Below, one piece after another: positions 15,936 through 27,440 of a stretch of 64,000 nucleotides of DNA. Numbering within the stretch: position 1 is the first letter of the stretch; each line of letters opens with the position of its first letter. The notes below the pieces were generated by a model. The model saw only the letters and a list, made by a program, of their open reading frames with translations. It ran no database searches and had not been told where the DNA came from. The position numbers and the translations under genes are program-made. Origin of the DNA: Beaufortia kweichowensis (taxonomy: Eukaryota > Chordata > Actinopteri > Cypriniformes > Gastromyzontidae); the NCBI GenBank assembly GCA_019155185.1, contig CM032795.1, forward strand, positions 20,315,795 to 20,379,794. The letters run 5' to 3'.

Positions 15936-16280
15936 CTAGGGCTGTCACAATATCAGCTTTGCCAACATGATTGTTGTGGCCAAAAGAATAACAATAATAC
16001 AAAAATGACAAACACAATTACCATAAAACAAAAATGCCATCAGAGAAATTCATCTTTAATTTAGTTTATTTTGTATTTTGGCCAATAAATTACAATTAAA
16101 ATATGGTTGTAGGGAGACAGAGAGAATAAGTTTGTAGCTATTGTGACTCTTAAGATATAAATTTTAAAAGGGTTCTGAAATATTAGCAATATTATAATAC
16201 ATCTAGTAGTAACACAATTTGATTATCATGGTTTTGGATTTCACAGTTACTGGCAGTACCATTATATTGTGACACCCCAA
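15936..16280. mobile_element. MITE-like element with GGGCTGTCACAATA ends (copy 1)
   Basis: The left end ctagggctgtcacaatatca and right end tattgtgacacccca are inverted repeats. The interior is A+T-rich and non-coding. A second, inverted copy lies at 61464-61985. The size and ends fit a non-autonomous DNA transposon. Confidence 0.7.
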
Positions 16281-16878
16281 TGCATACCTTAAAGTCAATA
16301 TATAATACTGTATAATATAATAACAATGATAAATTATAAAATATATATAATTATAATATATGTATATGTATATATATTTACATTAAATATCAATTCTAGA
16401 ATGATTTGAATGAAAAAGTATAAATGCACACAAATTTCCGTTCATATTCATACACTGTACATACATGTATAAAATCATTTTATACTAAATAAATGTGTCA
16501 TTAAGTTTGTCTACTGTCAATTCACATTCATATATTCTGCACTAAGTGCATAGTTTTATTTGAGTGAATAGCAAATAAATTCAATAGCATTGTGATAGAC
16601 ACTTTCACCATGTCACACACAATCTGCTGTCTGTTCTGATGAATCACCGTCTTAATGGAGTTCTGCTCTATTCCTTCGACAGACCTTCACTCCTAAAACA
16701 TCAAAAGCTCTCTTTAATGATAACCACTTATACCTTAAATGGATCAGTCTCTCAGATAGAGCAAGTCATGGAGAAAAAGTGTGAGAAAGTGAGGTAGATA
16801 GATCGAAAGAGAAAAAAATACTGTGGGGTCTGTGACTCTTGATTTGACGTATGTTAGGAAAGTAGAAAGCAATAGTGG
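16281..16878. other. intergenic A+T-rich DNA
   Basis: Includes an AT-rich run at about 16310-16390 (taattataatatatgtatat). No gene is seen. Confidence 0.6.
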
Positions 16879-17412
16879 TATCTCTCTCTTTCTCTCTCTC
16901 TCTCTTTCATCTCTCCATCTCTCTCAACAACTACAAGCCTCTCTCTGTTTCTCGGTCTCTCTCCCCGTCTCTCTCCCCGTCTCTCTGTGTTTCCCCTCTC
17001 TCTCCTCGCTCTCTCTATGTCCTCTCCCGTCTCTCTAGAAAGTCTCTCTCCCCGTCTCTGGTCTCGGTCTCGGTCTCTCTCTCTCGGTCTCGGTCTCTCT
17101 CCATCTCTCTCTGGTCTCGGTCTCTCGGTCTCTCTCGGGTCTCCGGTCTCGGTCTCTCTGGTCTTCTCAAGCGTCTCTCTCGGTCCCGTCTCTCTCAGTC
17201 CCCTCAGTCTCGGTCCCTGGTCCGGTCTCTCTCCCGTCTCTCTCGGTCTCTCTCCCGTCTCTCTCCCCGTCTCTCTCCCCGTCTCTCTCCCCGTCTCTCT
17301 CCCCGTCTCTCTCCCCGTCTCTCTCCCCGTCTCTCTCCCCGTCTCTCTCCCCGTCTCTCTCCTCTCTCTCCCCGTCTCTCTCCCCGTCTCTCTCCCTCTC
17401 TCCATCTCTCTC
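16879..17412. repeat. CT-rich low-complexity tract with 12-bp minisatellite
   Basis: The whole block is pyrimidine-rich on the plus strand. From about 17257 to 17394 it becomes a regular 12-bp unit, gtctctctcccc, with five perfect units in 17281-17340. The left part has variant units with ggtctcggtctc. Long open frames on both strands here are repeat translations. Confidence 0.95.
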
Positions 17413-17478
17413 ATGATGTTTCTAGTCTGCTAGAATCTGCAAGAAGTGCATGTTTTCCCAGTACAGTTTGTTATTATC

Positions 17479-17484
17479 TTTATT
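17479..17484 (-). promoter_or_regulatory. candidate poly(A) signal AATAAA for cabp7
   Basis: TTTATT on the plus strand gives AATAAA on the minus strand. It is the first canonical hexamer I found downstream of the cabp7 stop. Cleavage would fall near 17455-17465, just before the CT-rich minisatellite that starts below 17412. Confidence 0.45.
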
Positions 17485-18267
17485 TATCTGGAACACAGTA
17501 CAATGTCACAGAGGGATACATACATGTTGTGCACTTAGTAAAACACAGTTCACAAGATGAAATCTGGGATTGCCGTGATGTCGCACCAATAAACATACGT
17601 ATGGCACATTGATTATTCACATTCAAAAATATTTCATCCCGAACAAAAGTTTATATTCAGACCTGATTGGAATATCATAGAAATGTCAGCACTGTAAACA
17701 ATATTTTTATGATCTTTGAAAAGACTGTAAGGCAAAGTAAGAAATGTCACAGGACAACATTAAACACGCGCGCAGTCACAGTTGCCGAATACTCGATTAC
17801 AGAAATCACGTGCACAAAAATGCAGCTCGCGTCTCAAATATGTCATATATTGCCATCTCTTTAACAAAAATAATAATGCTCTACATGTATATGTACAAAC
17901 ATAAACATCTTAATAATTCATGTAATACAAAAAAGTCTGGCTCTAATAAAAATGAATCAGTAATGTGAAATTACTAAAAATCTCAGATACTATTTAAAGT
18001 GCTCTACGCATTATAAACTACTGTCTCTATGATAAATGAGAATAAAATACTCGTTGTAAACTCTCATTAAAATCCACAGTTATATATACTTAGCATTTGT
18101 CAACACAGATTTTCTATTTGCGTTCATGTATTGCTTTAATGTATACGCAACATTACCTCCATAAGAAAGATGATGCAAACAACGAACCTCATAAAAAATG
18201 CTTTTTTGTTTTTTCATAAACCCCCTTTACATGTTGCCAAGTGGACATTAAATACTTTATATATGCT

Positions 18268-18432
<165 letters not shown>

Positions 18433-19770
18433 TTATAATCTATACTTTGAATCTTTCCGATTCAATACAGGGCTTTGGGTTCATATATTGGTGTTCCCAT
18501 CTAACAAGCATTTATGAGTACACAGTTTTTATGAAAAATGTCTCACAAATAAGTAACCTTTGAAGAAAGTCTATACATAAAGAAAAAAAATCATGCAAGG
18601 CAACATCAGGAAGGCATCATCTGTTTGCATTCATCGGAAACCAGTATTAGCAATAATTGTATACAGAATGCAGTTTTCTGCTACTTTTTAATCCAAACCT
18701 TTAGCAATGCTCAGTATATCGTTAATTTTGAATATCCATATACGTTTCTTTAAATGTTTCTTAAGGATGATGAATTAGACGTAAACTGGTTTCTGTGTAT
18801 AGATATGGTGCTACTTTTGTCATGTTTAGTGTTTAACTCAGTGACCTTCATGTGGCTTGGAAACGGATTATTACCTTTTCAATTATATTAATATGAAATC
18901 TTGTAATGGGTAAACCTTTACAGTGTTGTCCTGTGACTCCTCTTTTCCTGATCAATTAATCATAGCGTATAAGACAGGTGTTTTCATCCATTGCATATTT
19001 CATATTTTTCACCTGGACCTCCAAAATTAAATTGTCAGGATGCTGTAACTAACATCTAAATCAATTCAGACCCCCGGGGATAGAGTTTTAAATTAATATT
19101 GCCCTGAAAAATGGTGTTCAACAGAATGGCACACCTGTTACACATTCATTTTTAACTTTTTTAAAAAGATTATTCACAGTTATATTCTCCATTTGCAATC
19201 ATCGAGTCAAACAGTTTACTAACTACTATGTGTTTTCTGGGGCGTAGGAACAATTTGGAAATTGAGGGACACACAGATCTTATCAGCTCATGAATATTAA
19301 TTAGGTGATGTAACGTTCATGCAATAGTTCTTGCTGTAAACTGGTTAAATTACCATTTACCATTTGCACATTTGTTTAGTTCGCTGTAACTAATTGTAGA
19401 AGCTTCTTGTTAATTTATGATTCAAAGATTTAAAAATGCTACAATGTTTTCTTCTAATCTTTTATAAAATGTGCTGATGAACGGGGAAAAAAAACAGTCC
19501 AATTTAGACATTTATACAAGTGTCCTTCCTGGTACTAATAGTTGCTACGCCCCTTTATATTTCCCAGTAAAATCATCAAACATTATTACAGATGGAACAA
19601 TCGATACGAAAGAACGATATATTTTAAAACAGAAGTACACAGTGTTTGCTTGCAGGTTCTATTATTACCCATATTTCTAACACTGCAAACAAATGAAAAC
19701 ATCATTATCATCCATTTATGTTCGGCGATAAGCGTAAACAAACATTGATTTGGTTTGAAAGTAACCATTA

Positions 19771-19919
19771 AGGCTGAAGTGTGTAATTTTGTCTGCTAAA
19801 ATCATCATTTGTTCTATCCCAGTGCAAAGTATTCATAAGATGATATTCAAGAAAATTGAAACATTTTCATTTTACGCTTTTATCCAAGAAGCGGAGCAAA
19901 ATTACACACTTTAGCTTAC
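19771..19919. mobile_element. short inverted-repeat element in the predicted 3' UTR
   Basis: The left arm aggctgaagtgtgtaatttt and right arm aaaattacacactttagctt pair with two mismatches across about 105 bp of spacer. The pattern fits a small MITE or foldback element. Confidence 0.65.
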
Positions 19920-20882
19920 AATAGCTTTAAATAAATTCCTGATATGTCAGAAATCAAATATTCCTTCTCTTGTGAGATGTTACGTAATCATTTGGTATCG
20001 TTTTATGCCAGTCGTGTCATTTATACTCAAAAGCTCCTAAATATCATCTCTATATGATACTGAACTACAGTGCAAATGTTTGCGAAAGTGAGCACAACAG
20101 TTACGTTTGTACCGGCGAGCAATCATTCAAAAGTCAACCTGAAAATGCATAGTGTATTTCAGGTGAAAAATATGATTTTAATTCACATAAAACCTTTAAT
20201 ATTTCACTAGTGGTCAAATATCACTTTTAGGTTGCTTGACGCCCTTCACAACTAGAATTGTCTCAGGCATGTGAAACATGTAAGAACCCACGATAAGAAC
20301 TCGACAACACAAGACGACATGACATGAGCATGCTCTAAACAGCCCTTAATCTCATGCAAAGGGGTCAGTATATGCTGGATGTAAAGACGCTTCTCATCCA
20401 GCTCTTTACATATGCGAGACGGGTTTTTGTTGGTAAACTTTGCATTGGGATCTAATATATATATAGTTAAGCCCTAATGGCGCGTTCAGACGATTGTAAA
20501 CCCATGCATTGTCATGCACTGAAGAGTAGGATCCTGGGTTGGAGAAGTCCGTGCGTCTCAATTCACCCAAAACTTGAAGGGACTTTTTTTGAGTCCGTAA
20601 TATTTTTCCAGGTCAGGTGTTGCAATGAGTTGAAACTTCTTTTCCTTTTCGTGTAATCTTTTTTTGTCAGCGATGGATGTGCGCTTTAAACATTTGAATG
20701 ACTGTCTATGAAAAGATTTGTCCAGTGGAAGCTGCATCTCATCTCTAAAACAGTCTCAACATTTGGATTTCCTGTAAATAAAAATGAACTGTTCTTCTGC
20801 TGCAGTTTATGTGTGTTAATGTTTTTTTACCTTTTTGTCATGTCATTGGTGTATGTTTATATGTTGTGATCGGTCCATTCGC

Positions 20883-21013
20883 CTACTTCATGCCACTGCG
20901 AAGCACCTGATTGGCTGCGATGAGCATGACGCTGATGATGAAAGCAATTGCAAAGGCGCAGATTAGACTTTTCCGTACACACGTCTGCTTCACCTGCTGG
21001 GTTGGACTTTCTG
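20883..21013 (-). CDS. cabp7: cabp7 coding exon 5 (membrane anchor) with NAGNAG acceptor
   Basis: The acceptor is ctcagcag, so splicing after the first AG (exon from 21013) or the second (from 21010) are both in frame. The first gives DID-TESPT and the second DID-KSPT. The exon then encodes QQVKQTCVRK, a hydrophobic segment SLICAFAIAFIISVMLIAAN and the tail QVLRSGMK, ending in TAG at 20885-20883. The juxtamembrane QTCVRKSLICAFA block and the RSGM ending are near-invariant in calneurons. Total length is 215 or 214 residues. Confidence 0.94.
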
Positions 21014-24000
21014 CTGAGAAAACACAGACAAAACTGAGTAGATACAGAGGTAAGATAAAGTTTGGAAGAATTCAAGTGAAGTCAGTTTTTCAAACTATAT
21101 GTCAGGATGAAAGGAACCCTAGCGCTATCACAAAAGCACAGCGAGCCTACAGTAGGTATTTTATGCATCAAAGGAACATCGCTGATGCAAAGAGCGTTCC
21201 AAACAGTGGGCTACAAAATCACGCTGCTGTGTGCCAATTTGGTCAAGATGTAAAGCAACATCACATGCAAGTGTGTAACTACAGGTGATCTGAAGTGGGC
21301 ACACAATCACATAATGTTGCAGGAAATAACCATAATAAATGCTGGGTTACTTTTAACACATTGTTGGGTTAAAGAAAAGACAAAGCTGTGCTGGGTTGTT
21401 TTAGTCCATAATGCTGCGTTGTTTCAACCCATGTTTGGGTCAAATATGGACTTTTTTAAGGCTTTAAAAAGCAATTGTTAGAATGTACTGAATAAAGATT
21501 TGGATAAAAATAGCTGCTAAAAATAAATGCATGTATGTACAGTATTTACACATCTTAATGTAAATGTATCCTGGATTGTTTTCAGCGCAAAACTAGGTAC
21601 AACGAGGACACAACACACTTTTGGGTTATAAATGAAGCTATGCTGGATTGTTGTTACCCAAACCGGGGTTGAAATAACCCAAAATATGTAGATTTTAAAC
21701 TCAAACAATGCGTTCTGTCCATACTGTATTTAAACCTGTTTTGGGTTAAAAGCATCCCAGCATTTTTTGAGTGTACATAATTTCACATTTACAAACATTA
21801 ACATGTATACATACTGTACATGCATGCATACATTTTTTTTGCACAATACAAAAAATTGTAAAATGTCTGCAAATTAAAATGACACTTTTCAGATTACTGA
21901 CACGCAAATTCTTTTGTCTATGATTTTACCATCAAGTGACATGTAAGTTTATAATATGTTACAATAAACACCAAGTAACAATTGGCATTAAAAAATCTGT
22001 TTATCAACTCTATTTAAGTGACTAATTTGATCAATGCCTTAACAATCTCCATCAGACCGGATTAAAAAGTGATATACTTACTGTCAATATCAACTTGGCA
22101 ATCCTCAGGATTTTCGATATGGTTCTCCTCAGTCATAATAATATTCTCGATGTCTTTCATAGACAGGTGGTCACAGAACGTGTCGTACAAAAGTCTCTTC
22201 AGCTCTTCAACAGTCAGTTTCTGCATGTCACACTAAAATAAAAAACAAAACTGCATTTAATCTTTCTTTAAAAAATGCTGTTTTTCAGTGCAACCGAACG
22301 CACACAAAACTGATGCGTATGATTTTCTTTAAAATAGCAAGCAGCCAATTTATCACACACGATCAGGAATGTAAACAGGGTTAACATTGAGGTCAGGTTG
22401 ATTGTAAATAAAAGCACGATGGCATTTATACGGTAATTGCACAGAATGATATTTAAGAGAGATCCCTGTAGTTCTGTGAGGTCAAGAGCACAGTGAGCTG
22501 TTATTAGAGAAGAACACCCTTTGGGGGAATCACCATATGGCTCTTACAAATGATATTCAGCTCTAGCCGCACAGAGACCTGCTGCGGAAGACACTCGTTA
22601 AATCTATTCATGAATCTTGCTTAAAGTTATCATCCCACATAATAAAACATCTGCGCTGAGACCTATTCACAATCATTTGGTGCTATTGGAAAATAGTGCG
22701 ATATAAAGTCAACACAATTAATTATACCACCGTGTGCATACAGAACACAATGAATAAACAGTAAAACATCTCAGGCTGTGTCGAATGAATTGCTGTGGAT
22801 TGTCAATAAAAGTTGACAATAATGTTTAATACAACAAGCAACATATTGACTTCTATTTATTTGTCTATATTTGTCATAATTACTATTATTGACTGATTTT
22901 TATTGATTATTTATTGACACCCGGAAGTCAGATGAGAAAATGAATCACTGGTGACGGAATTCAACAATCACTAATGTATTTTTTAAATCAAAAGTTGCAC
23001 AATAAACTATTATAAATTAACAATTAAATTTGTATTTACTAACATGAACAAAGATTAATAAATGTTGAAAAACTATATTGCTCGTTGTTAGTTCATGTCC
23101 ATGTTCCTGAAGAATAAAAGATACTGAAGAATGAAGAATAAAAGGCTCTGTAGATGGTATGAAAGAATCCCTTAGGTTTGTCTAATGAATATCTGTTTCT
23201 AATCCAGATTTAGTTATTTGTGCGTGACAGGGACAGACAGAATCGGCAGACATTGCACCTCCCGTCACTTTGAATAAGAGGAAAGCGGCTAATAATCACC
23301 TTCCAGAACACAGAGTCAAAATCAGTTCCGTTGAATTTGTCAGGCATCCCGGCAGCCGTGAGTTTGGGTCCCAAGAGGGTGACAAATTCCTCGAAATCCA
23401 CCTGGCCATCTCCTAATAAAAAGACACAGTATTAGAGAAGAATCTACTGATGTATCAAGGTCCAATTATTATAAATGGATACAGTATATAAAACATGCAT
23501 CCACTGAATTCTTAACCCACTTATAAATCATAATAAACACATATTACTGTATATACATTTTCCATGGTTATTATTGTTAACTAAAACTATTAAAAATATT
23601 TTATTAATTGAAATAAAGCTGAAATAAAATTTAGACCTATATATTAGTTAAAAAACTAAAGTGACCGATGTTCAATAAACTGAATTTTTTTTTAAGTGAA
23701 ATATAAATATAACTGAAAATAAATAAAAACTCTAAATATAAGACAAAAGCACATTATTAAATGACTAATAATTAAACCAAATTCTAAAAATCTAACTCAA
23801 AATATTCATGAAGCTACAGTAAAACTAAAAAACTGAAATATCCTTTAGAATTCAATTTAAATGGAAAAAGCTAAATTCTAAGAAATCTAAAAAAAAATCA
23901 ATATCCATTTATGTCAGTTCAATACTTACACACTTTATTAATTTCATTTATAAGCTGAATAACACTTTGTTACTCATGATATCATATAGAGCATTTCTAA

Positions 24001-27000
24001 AACCATTAGACAAAATTCACAATTAGTGTTTGAAATAACACAGATAGATATTCTAGTCATTTATAAATCCATCCCTAGCAACCCATGCTGGAGACCAGTT
24101 TCCAAACCATAACATACAGTATACTGGCGTGTTTTATACTGCGTGTGTTTTCTTACCATCCATGTCGAGTCTTTGAATGATGACCTCGAGCTCGACCTCA
24201 TTGGGCATGTACCCTAAAGATCGCATGGCCATACCAAGCTCCTGCTTTGAGATGAATCCATTTCCATCTCTGTCAAACACCTTAAACGCCTCTCGGATTT
24301 CTGAGGAAAATCAGACATTCATTTTCGGTTAGTTGTGCTATATATTGTAAAGCTGTCAATGTTGAAACCGAACACAAAATAATTATTCTGCAACATTATT
24401 ACAAGAGACACACATTGAAATCATCACAACAAAATAAATTTGAGATTAAAGTGATGATTATAGATTTTCTCAACAATGATTCACTTTTACCTCCTTAAAT
24501 ACTTCACAACACAGCATTTCTTGACTGAATTGATTTAAAACTAAAAACCATTTGTACGGTTGGTTAAAAATATCACATTGCCATTTACACACTATACATC
24601 ACCATCAAGTCATCTTCAATTCCACTCGTCATGCCATAATGTCATATTCATAATTATGAAAAATGAGACACTGTTGGTTGCTAGATATTACTATAAATCC
24701 AGATAATATATTCAATATTGTGTGAACAGAAGTATTTGGTGCTGTTCTTTGCTAACTGTGCTGTATGTTTGATGAATGGCTATTTGAATGTACAGAACAA
24801 ACAAAAACAGCACATCGAATCTATTGCTCCCAGAGGAAAAGAAATTAGTGAGGAAATATGAGACAAATATAAGAAATGATGGTTCTGCTGTCCAAATATG
24901 CCGACTGCAACAGATGGAGAAAGCAACTTTATTATCTACGTTACAAAGAAAGTAAGCAGATTTGAAATGAAAATATGGTGTGTTCTCTGATGAGCTCATT
25001 TCCAAGCTAAACCATTTAGTTGTAAACAACACATTCTGAAGAAAGGAACGGAAAAGTTGGTATAGAAACAAAGTAAATGTCTACGTTGACCCATGAGTCA
25101 GGGTCACAATTTCTCAAAAATAGCAAGTTGACAAACCTAAAATGTCTATTTGATTTATATTTATAGTGTTACTGTAACAAAACTACTGTAGATAATATAT
25201 CCATCAAGATAGAAGTTTCATCCTCAGTCATAAAAGACATCACAAACACAAATTTTGATCTTTATAATTGGCCAAATGATACGGATATAAATGTCCAAGA
25301 TATGAAAGGGCCTTACTGCCGGACTACCGAAATAACACATCAATCCTCCTGTCTAACAATATCCTGCATAATTGACAGCTAATTACTGCAATGCAAAGGT
25401 GATCATTTATGACTTTTAACAGACCCCCATACAGAGACAAAAGTTTTGTCACAAAACCCACGTTCAACCTGAACACCTGTTTGCAAATACTTACCTGAGC
25501 AAGCGGAGTAACAACAAAAAAAACGGTTTTCGCATTGATTTTTCTGCTAAAAACTGACAATAAATTAAGTCTAATGCAGAAAATCAAAACACATCGATAT
25601 AATTACACAAATTTATGATTAGGGAGAAATAATCAAGCCCTCTGCATGAATAAGTTATGATGAGGATGACAGTCAAACATCTCTCGGGTCATTTTGAGAA
25701 CATGTGTGAAATATTAATGATGGGAAATGTGGGAAACTACCATATACTGGAATCAGTGATGTTCATTGTGATTCTGATATGGGGAAACCACCTCTGTTTG
25801 TTGCTAGGCAACAGCACAACTGTTCTTATTGCATGAGGTGCGATTAGACTAAAACCCATCCAAGAGCACTTGCTTTTCAGAGTACATCAAAAAGTTGTAC
25901 CTGTTCATAAAAACAGCACATCCTGTAGAATACAATATGTTTTGAATGCCATAAAAACTCTAATTCAACAGTACAGCGTCTCTAAAATACTGCTTTGCAG
26001 AATAATCAAACATTGCAAAACTGCATCTTATCAGTGACTTGGTTTTTTTAAATGACTAGACTATAAAATATTCATTATTCAACTCTGTCAACCAGGTAAT
26101 TGTGAACAGTGAATGTTTTATTTATCGTTTTGTTCACATTCAGCCAAGAACCAACACGCCTTGACCCACCTGTGGTATGATTTACATAATTATAACTTTC
26201 AGCCCACTGCTCGTGAAATGTTCATAAAAATACAATTATTCTTTCTTTTGTTCTTGAAATGACACAGTTGATGTTGTCTCTAGGCTGTTTTTGTTTTATC
26301 TTTTTCTAGCTTTGCAAAATTAGCTGTAGCAAAATAGTGTATATTATATATTACTTTTGGAAACCCTTCATTTCAGGAATTGCCAAATGTTTTTAAGTAG
26401 TGCCTGAGACAAACACGACTTTAGAAGTTTTAAGAAAAGTTATTACCAGAGTTAAGTTGCTGTGCAAGATTCTGTGCTATTTCATTTCAATCGACATATT
26501 GAGTTTTTGAGTTTGGATGTCTTCTAGCATGTTTATCCTTTGTATTTATAAATTGAAACTACAGCTAGGCAAGGCAAGGCATACATACACATCTGTTAGG
26601 AACATTGAAAAAAGGTCAGCTTTTTGATGTTGTTTGCCTCTGAATATGTGCTTTTTTGTAAATTTTTAAATCAATAAAATAGGCATTTGGCTTATATTAT
26701 AAGAGTCATCTATTCCCTATGCAGGAACAGTCAAAACACACTTTCACTGAGAGAACCCAATGCTTATATCATAGTCCAGGACAGGAAGTAACTACAGAGA
26801 GAGATGAATTAAAAACAGCTTCAAAGAGAGACAATTAGAAACTCTTATAGAGAGATTAAACTTATATAGCAAGTCTAAATTGCTAAGAGGGGAGAGGGGG
26901 GGAGAGAGAGAGAGAGAGAGAGCATGAGAGAGACAGCATGAGAGAGAGAGAGAGAGAGAGAGAGAGGCATGAGAGAGCATGAGAGAGAGAGCATGAGAGA

Positions 27001-27294
27001 GAGAGCATGAGAGAGAGAGAGCAGAGAGGGGAGAGAGCATGAGAGAGAGAGCATGAGAGAGAGAGCATGAGAGAGAGAGCATGAGAGAGAGAGCATGAGA
27101 GAGAGAGAGCAAGAGAGAGGAGAGCATGGGGAGAGGAGGCACAGAGAGGCAGCATGAGAGAGGCAGAGGGAGGGGCATGGGAGAGAGGCATGAGAGAGAG
27201 GCATGGAGAGAGAGAGCATGAGGGAGAGAGAGAGAGGCATGAGAGAGAGAGAGCAGAGAGAGAGAGAGAGGCATGGGGAGAGAGAGAGAGGCAT

Positions 27295-27326
<32 letters not shown>

Positions 27327-27354
27327 CAGAGAGAGAGAGAGAGAGAGAGAGGAC

Positions 27355-27393
<39 letters not shown>

Positions 27394-27396
27394 AGA

Positions 27397-27440
<44 letters not shown>

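Noticed and set aside
16854..17612. Long overlapping frames on both strands (RETGRETGRE, SPRLSPRLS and similar)
   Set aside because: They are translations of the 12-bp CT minisatellite in several frames; a repeat whose unit is a multiple of three is open by default.
20857..21288. Minus-strand frame 20857-21075 and plus-strand frame 20911-21288 over cabp7 exon 5
   Set aside because: They are out-of-frame and antisense shadows of the true exon, which reads QQVKQTCVRK to RSGMK and ends at 20883.
24712..25071. 119-codon minus-strand frame in cabp7 intron 1
   Set aside because: A+T-driven frame rich in Phe, Leu and Ser with no recognisable motif and no coding character.
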